Source of the DNA: Marisa cornuarietis
Taxonomy: Eukaryota > Mollusca > Gastropoda > Architaenioglossa > Ampullariidae
DNA: 64,000 bases
NCBI GenBank assembly: GCA_004794655.1
Contig: SMMW01000149.1
Coordinates: forward strand, 1,922,001 to 1,986,000
Direction of reading: 5' to 3'
Each line of letters opens with the position of its first letter. Positions within the stretch are counted from its first letter, which is position 1. The notes beneath the pieces are model-generated. The model made no database searches, was not told where the DNA came from, and worked only from the letters and a program-made list of their open reading frames with translations. A program made the position numbers and the translations under genes. Positions 40,770 to 52,215 of the stretch are shown one piece after another.

Positions 40770-41259
40770 TAGTAGTAGTAGCAGAGTGTACACAATTTAC
40801 CACTGAACGTTGAAGGGAGTGATAGCAGTGTAAAGCCGTGGCGCACAGGAACATGCTGGCGATGAGCACCAGAGCGTGGCGCACGAACTCGAAGAACATG
40901 CACGTGCCGTTGTGCGTGACGGCGTGGTACTCGTAGGCCACGCTGTACGGCGCTACTATGGCGAGCATCAGGCAGTGTAGCACGGCCTGACACACCACGA
41001 AGTTGCTGAAAGGCAAAACTCCTGACCCCCGGTGATAGACGTAGATGACCAGGATGTTGGCCAGCAGGCCGAAGATCATGTAGCAGACCACCATCAAAGC
41101 CAGGCCCGTCACATCACCGACTGAATGCGCCAACATGGCTGCCTCTCTTTCAGTTCTCTCGGTCCAGAAGCAGCTGTAGCCCTTGTCAAGAGGCTCGTCA
41201 GGACAGGCTTCCCACAGGTCGAGGAGGCTCTTGTCAAGCATCCAACAGTTTGAAAGCAT
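33938..41259 (-). CDS. Rhodopsin-class GPCR with a very long Glu/Arg (single alpha-helix-like) C-terminal tail, 5 exons
   Basis: Exons 41259-40801, 40169-39861, 38026-35294, 34754-34602 and 34036-33938 are all phase 0 and join to 1250 residues. Exon 1 has TM1 (FGLLANILVIYV, N68 at position 1.50), TM2 and TM3 (C120). Exon 2 has TM4, the second loop Cys (C216) and TM5. Exon 3 begins just before TM6 (LLWLPVW, W304 and P306), then TM7 (LFPVVYGILN) and helix 8 (NKQFRREV, with a Cys pair at 356-357). It runs on without a break into about 800 charged residues. Residues about 630-940 are about 37 copies of an 8-residue unit of RERQEREE type. A Ser/Arg-rich part follows (SREKSESRSRSSSP), and a helical charged end continues through exons 4 and 5. 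NGT at 117 is a possible glycosylation site. Ligand and G protein are unknown. I do not recognise a named ortholog. The ATG at 41259 is the first in frame; a later start is possible. Confidence 0.85.
35960..36970. repeat. 24-bp coding minisatellite (8-residue Glu/Arg unit) in GPCR exon 3
   Basis: On the plus strand the unit looks like TTCTTCTCTTTCTTGTCTCTC with small changes; on the minus strand it codes for RERQEREE. I count about 37 units. Two units are replaced by 13-residue forms (RERQELERIEKEE and RERKELERIQKEE) about 17 units apart, and a related ELERTEKE lies just before the array. Because the unit length is divisible by 3 and its codons lack stops in all frames, long spurious open frames appear on both strands. 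Confidence 0.95.
38027..39860 (-). other. GPCR intron 2, nothing recognised
   Basis: The 1.8-kb intron lies between the TM5 exon and the TM6 exon. Short open frames on both strands have no recognisable content, and I see no mobile element in it. Confidence 0.6.
40688..40768. repeat. (GAT)27 repeat close to a splice donor in GPCR intron 1
   Basis: Twenty-seven perfect GAT units. On the gene's sense strand this is (ATC)27, starting about 32 bases after the donor at 40800-40799. Frames through it give poly-Asp, poly-His, poly-Ile or poly-Ser and are not coding. Confidence 0.97.
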
Positions 41260-43069
41260 GAAGGTCGAAGAGAATGATCACCATGGTCACCTTCTGATGG
41301 CGCTAGTTTGCAGCCATGATAACCACGTGATCTTTCACTCCCCTTCCTCGTCTAAGCAGAATCGCTGATGCTCAGGCTGATCCTGTACTTGAAGAACGTT
41401 GAGCAATTTCTGCGACCAGGAATTCTCTTTCACTCTGAAAAATTCCCCCTCTCTCTCCCTCCTTCCCTCCCTCACAACCGGGGCACCATTATCAATGAAA
41501 CAGTTTTAAAACTTCTGTTGTTCTGTTTATTCTGAATACCGATTTTACTGACATAGCGATCTTCTACCCATTTACTCTCCAATTCTACAAATTTTCTCAC
41601 GCTAGAATTTTTAATCAACTACTATAATTTATTCGTAATCTAGAATCACTACCGAAACCAGAATCGAGTCACAAAAACTGTTATATTCTCTGTAAACGTA
41701 GTTAAAAAAACAGTTTAGAATTCGTAGCTTCCAACATAAGACTTTGATGATTACTTTTCTACGGGAAGAGACGTAATTTTAAATAGAATTCAACGTCCGG
41801 AATTTTATGTTGAAAATGTCTGTCATCAAATATAAAATAACTCCTGTGGCACAAGTGAAAAAATGCAGCCTACCTTTATTCTCCGACTGGAATTAAGCTC
41901 AATAGAGGATCTGATTTGAAAAATGAAGTGGTAAAGAGTTTTTACAACGTTAGGTAACGTCATTAGTGACGTTTATCACGTCTACGTCAACAGGCAGCAA
42001 CATGGAAGGTCGATCTCATTTGGAGAGAGATAAGCTTCCCTGAACAAAGCAAGACTTTGAAATGGTTTTGAATAATAAAAACATACTCTCCATCCGTTGA
42101 AAAATATATTTTTAGACAACTGGACGTGAAGCAGAAAAGGTTTGGTGTGGTCTCTACGCCGTCAGCTTCTTGGGTTATATGAGTAGTCCAGACCGGGAAG
42201 GAGGCGCTATGTCCAGGTAGAGTTTACGTTTGCCTGAGACGAGATTTAATTGCGTGACCTACGTTCTTGAGAGAAAATCCAGGCTGCATTGTTGTTTGAA
42301 CTAGCATATATTTCTGTGTGATGACTGTGGACTGTGCTGTGATGAGGTAGGTCACTTAAAGAATGTCGCGCTGTGACTGTGCACGTGCTCTGAGAAGAAT
42401 GGGAAATGCGCGCGCGCGCGCACGCACGCACGCACACACACACACACACAATTCGATAAGTAAGTGATCATATTTTATGCTCCGTAACCCCTTTTGGTTT
42501 TTTGATACTGGAAAGGAGCCAGGTACTGTTGACCTCTGTGTGTTCATTGATGCGCACACCTCTCCTCCCAGCTCGGCTTGGGGGCTGAGTTAGGATTTCA
42601 ACATTCAGCTGACAATCACTTTCCCCTTTTTGTCACACGTAAGACGCACATATGTGTTTAGATTTATATATATGTATAGGGAGAGGCTGGACCAGAAACA
42701 GGTAACAAAACTTCCGAACAGCTAATCATAATATCGCCATATTTTCCAAAATGATAAGGACCCAGAGTGAAAACGCCTTCAATTTGACAAGTCTCAGTCT
42801 CGTATCATTCTAATTCTAGAATCATACAACGTGCCTTCAGTCTAGTCTTTTACAAACATAAAAACATATAAATACATCTTCAACCAGACGTGTAGTTGGG
42901 AGAAGTCTGTTTTGAAGAGACGTCTGGTAGTTTTTCGTGAAGCCCACCCCCTCCATGAGTTCGATTTACAGGAAGCAAAACATCTCGCCTCGAGTCTGTG
43001 GTAGTAACGACACAATGACACAAATCCATGACGTCACACATTAAAGGCTGTTAAAGACAGTAACGGCAC

Positions 43070-43488
43070 TCACAGACAAACATTTCCTGCTGTTGTTGTT
43101 GAATTTTCTTTCGAATGGCGAGCCATTACAATACGATGCACGTTGGAAATGACCATCAGCCCTCCTGCCGCAGCCATAGCTGCGCCACCCATAAAGAAAG
43201 CTTCTCTGTAGCTGCCATACACGTCCCGCACATACCCTTAAAGGAGGAAATAAAAGAAAAAAGTGAAAAAAAGATACATTTAACAAGCCTTCTTAGATTT
43301 TGAAAACAATTAAATATTTGTAATTTCCAGATGTCATAAACATTTTGATTATTTTTTTTTTATCTTATGCTAGGTAAAGTTACTATGAGGTTACCATAGT
43401 GGTTAGACTGACGGTGTCGGAACCTGAAGGCGCGCTCATCAGCCGGTTTGACACTCGTGAGATGGAGTGTACTCCCCCCCCCCTCGCA

Positions 43489-43548
<60 letters not shown>

Positions 43549-45679
43549 ACTTAGATGTAGAATGGGAAAGGTCAGGTGGCGAGGGAGAGGAAATGATACC
43601 AGGTAAGTGTGACCTGCAACATCTTACTGTTCAATGACAATACCTTTATGCACGGACTTTCATTTTAAGTCCTTGCCTTTGTGTACGGTTGTTACAACGG
43701 ACGGAACTGCGAGTGTGGCGAATACCCTCATTTGTTTCTGCCTTTGTCAATTCAATCTTTGTATTTCTTTACACATTTAACGTTATGATTTTTTATGTAA
43801 TCTACTTCCCTTATGGAGTTAAAGCTGCTGTCATCTGCATGTGTGCCATAATAGCTTTAGACATTTAATTAAAATGGACTTTAATTAGAAGACATAAACA
43901 TTTTAAGCACTCACCGAACAAAGGCGGCCCAATAGCAGTGCCGACACCTTGAAACCAGACCAAAAGACCAAACGAACTGCAAAGTTTTTCTCGCCCGAGG
44001 ATGTCGACAACCACAACCGACTTCTGTGAAACGTATGTCCCAGTCATTATGCCATACAGCCCGAACAGCACGGCGAACTCTGCGAAAGTGGTCACGAACG
44101 GAGACAGGAAAGACAGAATCACGATGACAAAGACGACGCCGTTATAGGCCAACGGTCTGAAAGGTCTGATGCGTGGCATGTCCAGTATAAAGCCAGCCAG
44201 AACTCGCCCTATGGTGTCCACAATGCCTGAAATAGACAACAGGTAGGCGGCGTCTAGTTTGGAAATGCCAGCAGATGTTGCCAAGGTTGGAAGAAATGTA
44301 AAAGCAGACTTGAAGGCAGCCGCGAAGAAACAGATACTGAAGCAGTACAAGAGGAATGGTGGGTTCTTCAGGAGACTCCATTCTATGAGCTTTTGCTTCT
44401 TCTTGTCTCGTCTTTTCTCTTCCACTGGGAAGCAGGACCCAAGGATGCACATGCAGCAGCTCAAAATGGGGAATTTGTGCATCGCAGATCTTTTTTGGCA
44501 ATGGTTTTCATGGCTGGCTGAGGCTTCCTGGAAAGACTGCTCGGACTCCGATGAATCTCGTTCAATAAATGCGGAGGAAGGATCGTTCCTGATGGAATTT
44601 GGCTTTTCGTAGGATGAGCATTCTTTGCTGGAGACAGAAGCTTCTCCGTTTTCCAGGCTTTCCTTGTCTCCAGCGACTTTCTTCTTCCTGAACACAAAAT
44701 CGAACTTCTTACATTTCGGATGCCATCTGAACATCGGTAAAAAGAGACATCACATTGAATGGTTGAAATACCGTTTTCGGAGACGAAACTCGCAGGGAAC
44801 ATAAAATGATCAACCTGTAAATCTTAATTAAAGATGGTAAGTGCATTACGTTCTTTTTAAGCACATAATCGTTCATAACGCGGAAAGAGCTTTTTTTAAG
44901 TGCTCTGCTGACTGAAAATTTCAAACTGTGAAATGTAATGTCAGTTCTTGGCTGCAAGAATCTCGCTGTCTCGCTTTCTGACATAGCTATCTTAAATACA
45001 GTTGACAAATTAATAGTTTCTCGATGTGTTAACATGCTCACCTCTCCCCAATGATAATGCTTTTGTGGATGGACAGAGGGCGAAACAGAGCGGCTACAAC
45101 ACACAGGTGCAGCGCAATGCCTGCCAAGATGAGGAAAGCCCCCCTAAAACCAAGCTCTTGAAACAGCATCTCTGCCACAGGTGGGAGTAGGAAAGTCCCG
45201 GCACCCACGCCTGCTGTGCCTAGACCCACGCCAAGCCCTCGACGACGAGAAAAGTACATTCCCACGATGACTACACCTGGAGCGTACACAAGGCCTCGGC
45301 CAAAACCTGTGTGTTTTGTAAAGCAGCAAAAAAAAGTAATAATCATCATCATCATCATTTTATCGCCTTATTGCCAAGAATATTTCGGTAGGGTTATTGA
45401 TGCCGTTAAAATGAAGTCAACTATTTTCTAGTTAGCAGTATCAAGACCCAAAATTAAATTTTCGTCGATTTAAAATTTCCAGAGGTACATTATGATTATT
45501 GTTAGTTTTGAAGTGTTAAACGAACGTTTGAAAACATCTCTCCATCATCCTCGTTTACTGATTTCCTGTATGTACATACGTACGTACGTATGTATGTATG
45601 TGACAAGATGATATTAATCTTTTTGTCAACTGTATCATTTAATTTTTAGTGCGAAATTCAAAGCTCAAACAAAATATGT

Positions 45680-45737
<58 letters not shown>

Positions 45738-47957
45738 TTTTCCATCTTAAAATTTCATCAACACAATCCTTTCATCGTAATGTAGCTTTAAACATTCTTC
45801 ACTGGCTGGAGACATTTTGTCACACTCATGCACCTGGTGCAAAATGTCGACGATGACACCTTACCTTGAAGGATGCCGTAGGTAAAGAAGAGGCAGGGGA
45901 CGTTAGGAGCCAGACCGCTGAGAGCCACACCCAAGGCAAAGATAAAAGACCCTGCCATCACAGAGGCTCGCACACTGAAGCGGTTGCTGACAGCGGTAGC
46001 TAGAGGGCCTGTTGTTGAATTACAAGAACGGAGAACAAGATACTTAATGAGCATAAACAATATCTGACTTTATCTCTACGAGACTCCAGCTAGTTTCTGG
46101 TCAAATTGAATTATGAACGTAAAAAGTTTTTGTTGAAAATCAATGCACCCGTCCCGTAACAGGTATATATGTACAGACAGGAAAAAGAGAAACATGTCCA
46201 CATTCAGGCGCGCCAGAGAGAGGGTTGAGGAAGTTGATAAGGCAATGAGAAGGGAAGGAAAAACGTTGGTTACTACACGAAAGATATAACGTTTTCTTTA
46301 CCATGTAAAATTTTGTGTATTTAAGTGTTTAATGTTTACAAATAGGGTGTTTGCATATAGATATTTAAAGTTTCGTGGATATAGGCTTTAAATTGCACCT
46401 GTCGTTTCATAGATTAGTTTCGTAAAACAAATATCTATATTTATAATCCTTCACTTTTTATATTAGAAATATGATTAATTCCTGTTAATGTCTTACCATG
46501 TTTGCCAGAAAGGGTTTTAGCCGATTTCATGTTTGGGTGAATATATTATAGACATATAAATGGCCGATACAAAAAGCTTCTTTCAAAAATCTCAAAATAT
46601 TTTACATATATCAGTAAGTACTATTTATCAAACTGACTATGGATGAAAACTGAACTGTAGTACTCATTGCAATACTTCAAGACCATAAAATTTCAAGAGA
46701 AGGAACGTATAACGAAAAGGGGAGTTTTGAGATGAGATGAGACCTGTAAAGCCCTCCTCAGAATATATTTCCATACTGCCAACCTCAATTACCTGACAAG
46801 AACCGAATGGACGAACATAAAGCAGGCGGCCAGGCTGTAAGCTGAGCACTTTCTTGAAACCTTTCTGTAAACTCCAAGAACAGGATGCCATCAGTCCTGT
46901 CAAAACCTCCTGAAAAAAAAATTGTGAATACGTTTATGGATAAATGCTTCATGTTACGAGATACAACGCTTGTTTACGCGTTTGTTTATTCCCGTTAGAA
47001 ACCCTTAGCGTTGGTTCCTCTAAATGTCTAACTCTAATTTATGTCGCTTGATATGTCTCATAGTAAATTACAGTTCGAGCTTTTCCGAAACAGTGAGATA
47101 GGACACAAAACCGTCAAATGGGTTTTAAAAACGGCAGCAAGAAACGAAGCCAAGAAAATGTTTGATTAATAACGTGACACGAAAAACGTTCCTGTCAGTG
47201 GTTTTGTTTTGACCCCACCATGCCCTCGTGCATCCTTTTCAAGAGTTATAAGGGAAAAAATTAGTTCTTGTTTTACCTATAATGAGATGTGATATGAAAC
47301 AGCCCAGTACAACAAACCAGGCCCATCCTCTGTCTTGTAGCAAGGCACTGTAACCATCATCCTCTGTCTTCATCCCATGACTGTCCTCAACCTGTGACTC
47401 CTTTCTGTCTGATGGTAAATTCAGCTGAAAGAATTAAAATAAAGTATTAGTCTTTCATTTTAAATTCCTTTCAACGTTTGATGGTTGCTTTCAGATTTAT
47501 GTTCCTTCTCTTTGACGATTTTATCTCCGACAGTCAACGAACAGAAGCAATCATATTTTCGTATTAGCTCTACGCAAAATTTTTTCCGAAATTTTAGTTC
47601 CATGTCTTAAGATCCATGTCTTAAATAGGCACCAGCTCTTTATTTTTGGATTCGTATCATACGCACGATAAAAATACTAGCTGAGACCAAACATTGAATA
47701 AAGTGCAAGAACGAGATGTAAATTGCCAACAGAAAACTCAGGACATATCTACATTCAACACACATAGTAACCTTTTTTCTGTCCAATCTCCTTACCTTGT
47801 TATCGTCAATCAGACGATCTTCTGCGCTCGAATCTTTTTCTGAGCTTTCAGCATCGCTGCCGTTCTCTAGACCGTTAGACAAGTTATTGCCCACAGCGCG
47901 ACAGCGACTGCTGGCGCCCTCTCGCGAATGAGAAAAGTTTCGAATTTCGTCTTGCAT
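43070..47957 (-). CDS. Monocarboxylate transporter (SLC16 family), 7 coding exons, complete (copy A)
   Basis: Coding exons are 47957-47796, 47424-47277, 46909-46793, 46008-45865, 45306-45042, 44726-43915 and 43236-43070, giving 604 residues with matching phases. The family motif is DRGWAWFV (about 85-92). TM5 has MYFSRRRGLGVGLGTAGVG and TM8 has DTIGRVLAG (D449 and R453). A Lys/Ser-rich loop lies between TM6 and TM7. Exons 3 and 4 have the same lengths as in the plus-strand copy (117 and 144 bases). TM7-TM11 are coded by one 812-base exon, without the intron found after YLLSISG in the plus-strand copy. A TATA box and a non-coding first exon lie upstream. The product should be a plasma-membrane carrier; the substrate is unknown. 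Copy B at 53.6-59 kb is a close tandem duplicate. Confidence 0.92.
43380..43640 (+). mobile_element. tRNA-derived SINE in transporter copy A, with internal (CA)n
   Basis: CATAGTGGTTAGACTG (A box) and GCCGGTTTGACACTC (B box) lie about 50 bases apart in a tRNA-like head, followed by a body around AGATGTAGAATGGG. A (CA)n run of about 26 units (43493-43545) splits the element. The same insertion, without the CA run, is at 53945-54100 in copy B, so it came before the duplication. Confidence 0.7.
45683..45735. repeat. (CA)n microsatellite
   Basis: About 26 CA units in intron 4 of transporter copy A. The matching run in copy B is at 55986-56061, where it carries an extra (CACG)n/(CGCA)n part. Confidence 0.97.
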
Positions 47958-48540
47958 GACCAGCAATCAGCAGGTGCGCGTCTGTGTGCAAACTGTTCGT
48001 CATCAACATGCGAGTCACTTCGTTCTCCTTTGCTAGACACTGGCTGGAAAAAAAGTTCCTATGTTAGCTGAAAGATATGTTCACGCTCTCTGAAGCAGAA
48101 GCATCATATAGGATTTAGAGATGGAAGATTAAAATTAGAGGCAAAGCTATTTATGAACCCTGCTTGCACATGCGTTGTATCAAGCGATGTCTTCAGTCAC
48201 TTGAGTTTATTTTAGTCATAACCAAAAATAAGACTTAGAAAAAAAAACTTCTAGAACAATAATTCCCTATCACACCCTCTCCTACTCTACTTACCTGCTA
48301 CTCAAACCAACCGGCGAAAAATACCCAAACAAAAAAGTACATAGTACATGTTCTTTGTATGAAAAAGGGATCACACATCACGCTATCATATACTCGGTAC
48401 AAAATATGAATGCTATAGTTATAGAGTTATCTACTAAATGTGCGAGAAAAAAAAAATATATATATATATATTTTTACTTTCACGTAGTCCTGATTTCTTC
48501 GTCAGAACCGCCAAATCCACGGTTTGCAGTCTATGCTCAC

Positions 48541-48590
48541 CTTTTCCTCACGTCGTGGACATGTATCGCAGTTGCTCCCCTTGGACTAAA
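48541..48590 (-). other. Non-coding first exon of transporter copy A
   Basis: On the minus strand, about 25-30 bases below the TATA box, a stretch ends in GACGTGAGGAAAAG followed by GTGAGCATAG, a good donor at 48540. The partner acceptor is TTTTTTTCCAG near 48043, followed by GTGTCTAGCAAAGG and, about 85 bases on, the ATG at 47957. The same donor and the GTGTCTAGCAAAGG block are conserved in copy B (donor at 59850). Confidence 0.6.
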
Positions 48591-48608
48591 TAAGTAGAAG
48601 ACTCCTCG

Positions 48609-48616
48609 TATTTATA
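48609..48616 (-). promoter_or_regulatory. TATA box of transporter copy A
   Basis: TATAAATA on the minus strand, embedded in a block conserved with 59917-59924 (CGAGGAGTCT follows on both). It lies at a suitable distance above the inferred non-coding first exon. Conservation between the two duplicates in otherwise diverging flanks supports it. Confidence 0.7.
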
Positions 48617-48879
48617 GTCTACGATTCAGCGCAATTAAAAAAAAAGAATGTGAAGTCTACTGCGCACATTTAACGTGGTAGTCTAGAGCACGAAACAATA
48701 ACAAGGCTATCTTCGGTGCACCCTACTCTTCCCTAGTCGTAAATAAAAACACTCTCTTGAACTTCTGCACTCTTAGGGCGATTTCTTTCTTTAGAATAAA
48801 TTTTTATCGTTTATATCTTATTTCAAAATTTTTAGGACGATTCTGCCTCCTTGTCACTCGTCTCCCGAAAGTAAATCAA

Positions 48880-50525
48880 CTTGAATTGTTCGGTTTACGT
48901 TGGGAACGGATCAGGTTTTGTCTTTATCGGCCATCGAGGTCATTAACCGATCAGTGAAAAGCTAGCTCGCAAACTTGCAGAGCGTGAGAACGTGACAATG
49001 TTTTCACACAGATTATTAATTGTGGAATCACCAAATAACAGCGATAAAAAGGGTCTATAAAAGTGCAAATCTTTTTTTCTTTTCTTAAACCAATTAATGA
49101 CTGTGCACGATTTTTTTTCCAAATCTTTGGTAAACAATTCTCCTCTACTCTCGAGATACACGCCTACACATCGCATTTCACAGTGGGCAAACATTACTAA
49201 GGAATATGCGTACACGCGCCTATGTTGACAAGGTTACAACCAATGGGAGAGATGGGTACAAATGGGCTCATCCGTGGACACTTTGTGACAATTTTGACCT
49301 CTGTGTGTGTGCAGAGACACTAAAGGAAAGGACTGCCATCCCTACGTGTGTGTGCGCGTGCGTGCGTGCGTGCGTGTGCGTGCGTGCGTGTGTAGGCTGG
49401 TTTATGGAATGTGGAGTGGTGGTGGGGGAAGGGATTGGGGTCGCGAGGAAATGAAGGCAGTCCCCGGTTAATGAACTTCTGAGTTACGGACATCCGTGTT
49501 TATGAAGAGCGGCTACAGGTTCTACGGTTCGTTGTAGCAAACAAAGGAACTACTTTGTTGCGTTATTATTATTGTATTGTTTTTGATGTGTTTTGTGGCA
49601 GTGAGAAGTGTTTATAAAATGTTTTACAGATCAATCGACGAATCGATTACCGATTGTCCCCCCTTTATCCATCTTCCTGTATCTGACTCTCCTTACCACT
49701 GTCTATCAGGTTAAATTAAAACATTTAGATATGTAAGCATGCAGGGGTGCAGGGAAAGTAAGTAGTCTATATATATATATATCACTTTAACATCTCATAA
49801 AAGATCCCATTAGGTGATTTGGTCTATAAAAACAAGTTCTGTATTCATTTATTTTCATTCTAAGCGTTGCAGTCTCTGCGGACTAAAGACAGGACACCAT
49901 AAAGAATAGTTTATAAAATATTGTAGACTTTAAAAGAATAACCAATAATTACTGTTTACATATCTATTGGACAGTTTGCAATAGGATGCTTATTGTCAAA
50001 AGTTAAAAAAGAAATATAGAAAGATAAAAAAAATTCTCTTCAACACATACTAACACCAAATAAGCTGGTTTGAATGGGACTATTGCTAATGTAATGACCA
50101 TGAAGAATACATTATCTGCTTATGACCAGAAATAAAAAGTAGAAAATAGTCATATCATATAAACATACACAAACAAGCAGGTATGATTTCTTAACTAATC
50201 AGAAATATTCAATCACATGATATTTTTTATATATGATTTCTCTTTCAGATTAACAAAACTAAAAAAAAGTCCTAAAATACCTCCCCCACTTCCTGCAGAA
50301 AAAGGTCTCAAAGGTCGCATCACTATTTTGCAGTTCTGTTCTGGCACTTGAGAAAAACAATAAAATGGAAGATCCGGACATGTTTAGCATGATAAGTGTG
50401 AACAACAAAAAATTTAAAGAAACAAAAAAACACAAAAGACCACGAAACCCCAAAAAGACGCACTGGGTTAACACAATCTTAATCTGTTTAGTTTATATAT
50501 GGAAACTAAAAAGATAGGTGCATTA
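48880..50525. other. Spacer between the two duplication units, no gene seen
   Basis: AT-rich DNA with a (TGCG)n-type run near 49345-49392. A short block near 49455-49500 (CAGTCCCCGGTTAATGAAC) has the look of a DNA-transposon terminal repeat, but I find no matching second end. No open frame is recognisable. Confidence 0.5.
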
Positions 50526-50534
50526 CCAGAACAC

Positions 50535-50841
50535 GGCGCTAATATCACGAGCATCAGGCAGTTCACTGACACACCACGAAGTTGCTGAAGGGCAGAACTC
50601 CTGACTCCCGCTGGTAGACGTAAATGACCAGGGCGTTGGCCAGCAGGCCGAAGATCATGTAGCAGACCACCATCAAAGCCAGGCCCGTCACATCACCCAC
50701 CAAATGCGCCAACATGGCTGCCGCTCTCTAGGGTCCTCGCGGCCCAGAAGCAGCTGTAGCCCTTGTCAAGCGGCTCGTCAGGACAGGCTTCCCACAGGTC
50801 GAGGATGCCCATATCAAGCATCTAAAAGTTTGAAAGCATGA
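50535..50841 (-). pseudogene. Truncated, broken copy of GPCR exon 1
   Basis: The minus strand gives MLDMGILDLWEACPDEPLDK, then YSCFW, a frameshift, and then VGDVTGLALMVVCYM and FGLLANALVIYVYQ, ending at a stop after NFVVCQ. It matches exon 1 of the GPCR at 41259-40935 through TM1 and into TM2 and then stops matching. No other GPCR exon is next to it. It is a duplication relic, not a second receptor. Confidence 0.93.
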
Positions 50842-51244
50842 AGGTCGAAGAGAATGATCACGATGCATGGTCATCTACTGATGGCGCTAGTTTGCAGCCA
50901 CGATAACCACGTGCCTTGCCTCGTCCAAGCAGAATCGCTGATGCTCAGGCTGTTCCTGCACTTTAAGAACGTTGAGCAGTCTTTGCGAATAGGAATTATC
51001 TTTCACTCTGAAAAATTCTCTCTCTCTCTCCTTCCCTCCCTCACAACCGTGGCACCAATATCAATGAAACTATCTTAAAACTTCTGTTCATTCTGGATAT
51101 CGATTTTAATGACATAGCGATCTTCTACCCATTCCCTCTCCAATTCTACATCCTTAACAGATTTTCTCACGCTAGAATTTTTAATAATTACTATAAATTT
51201 GTTGTGATCTAGAATCACTACTGAGACCAGAATTGAGTCACACG

Positions 51245-51255
51245 CTAGAATTTGT

Positions 51256-51299
<44 letters not shown>

Positions 51300-51900
51300 C
51301 TCTTCGTGCTATTTGCACATAAAGCCTCAACCAGAGCCCGCCACTGATGTCGATCGGCTGTAACCTGCTCCAGGCGACCCCATGTCCAGCCCTTTCCTTT
51401 CATCTCCCTTTCCACTGTTCTTCTCCAGGTTTCCTTTGGGCGGCCTCGTTTTCTTCGGCCGTCTGGAGTCCATCGTAGGACGATTCTGGAGAGGTCTGCT
51501 GTCTGCTGGCGGAGCACATGTCCAATCCATCGCCAACGCTTTCGTTGAACCAGCGTGGTGATGGATTCGGTTTCAGTTCTTCGGTGGAGTTCTTCATTGG
51601 TGATGGTGTTTGGCCAAAAGATGTTAAATATGCGCCTGAGGCATCTGTTTTGGAAGACGTCAAGCCTGTTACCGATGTTTTTGGTCATCTTCCATGTTTC
51701 TGATCCATAAAGGAGGGTGCTGATCACATTTGACTTGAAGATTCTCAGCTTGGTCTTCTGGCCGATTTTTTTTTTGCCTTCCATGTGCTCCTGAGTGAGG
51801 CGAAGGCTTGGCTGGCTTTCGCCAGTCGGGCTCGAATCTCCACCTCCACATCCCCGGTGTTGGACATCTTGGACCCAAGATAGGTAAAACTGTCAAAGAA
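51245..51900 (-). mobile_element. 5'-truncated LINE 3' end with (GATT)n tail
   Basis: The minus strand reads FTYLGSKMSNTGDVEVEIRA, then, after a frameshift at an A-tract (near 51768-51776), STLLYGSETWK, RRWRWIGHVLRQ, GRRKRGRPKETWRRTVE and ALCANSTKRID before a stop. These are the C-terminal blocks of a non-LTR reverse transcriptase, possibly RTE-like. The stop is followed by a (GATT)n tail of about 12 units (51250-51299). It sits 13 bases into the second copy of a 72-bp local repeat and is absent from unit 1. Confidence 0.85.
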
Positions 51901-51989
51901 TTTTTAATAATTACTATAAATTTTTCGTGATCTAGAATCACTACTGAGACCAGAATTGAGTCACGAAAACTTTTATATACTTTGTAAAC

Positions 51990-52215
51990 ATAAGGTTCGA
52001 CAAGTCACGATCGTGGCTTTGCCGGGTATCACGGGCAAGGCGATTTTCATTACTTTTTATTGCAAAGTTCAAGTTTTCTCTTTTTCAAAAATGTATAGGT
52101 TTCTTGGTCTAATGTTTATCTCAGAGCAGCAATAATAAAAAACAGACTTCACCCACTGTCGTCTTCGCAATCTTCAGTTATAAGCCAGTCATTGTAATGT
52201 TATATTTTTATATTG
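51990..52215 (-). repeat. Dispersed repeat, inverted partner of 63475-63665
   Basis: On the minus strand this reads TATAACTGAAGATTGCGAAGACGAC, AACATTAGACCAAGAAACC, TTTTTGAAAAAGAGAAA and GTAATGAAAAT, in the same order as at 63475-63665 on plus. It is missing from unit 1, so it is an insertion. No coding content is seen. The type of element is unknown. Confidence 0.7.

Larger units (their letters stand above)
40945..48870. repeat. Segmental duplication, unit 1
   Basis: This block matches 50530-60165 in the same order and orientation. It contains the 5' half of GPCR exon 1 and its upstream DNA, the transporter gene at 43070-47957, its non-coding first exon and its promoter. Landmarks shared by both units include GATAAGCTTCCCTGAACAAAGC (near 42030 and 52680) and TCTAGAATCACTAC (near 41640 and 52271). 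The right edge is near CACTCGTCTCCC (48858 and 60150). Confidence 0.88.

Noticed and set aside
40619..40813. Poly-Asp, poly-His, poly-Ile and poly-Ser frames
   Set aside because: All are readings of the (GAT)27 repeat in an intron.
50535..50841. Second functional GPCR gene
   Set aside because: A frameshift, a stop and the absence of the other exons show that it is a duplication fragment.
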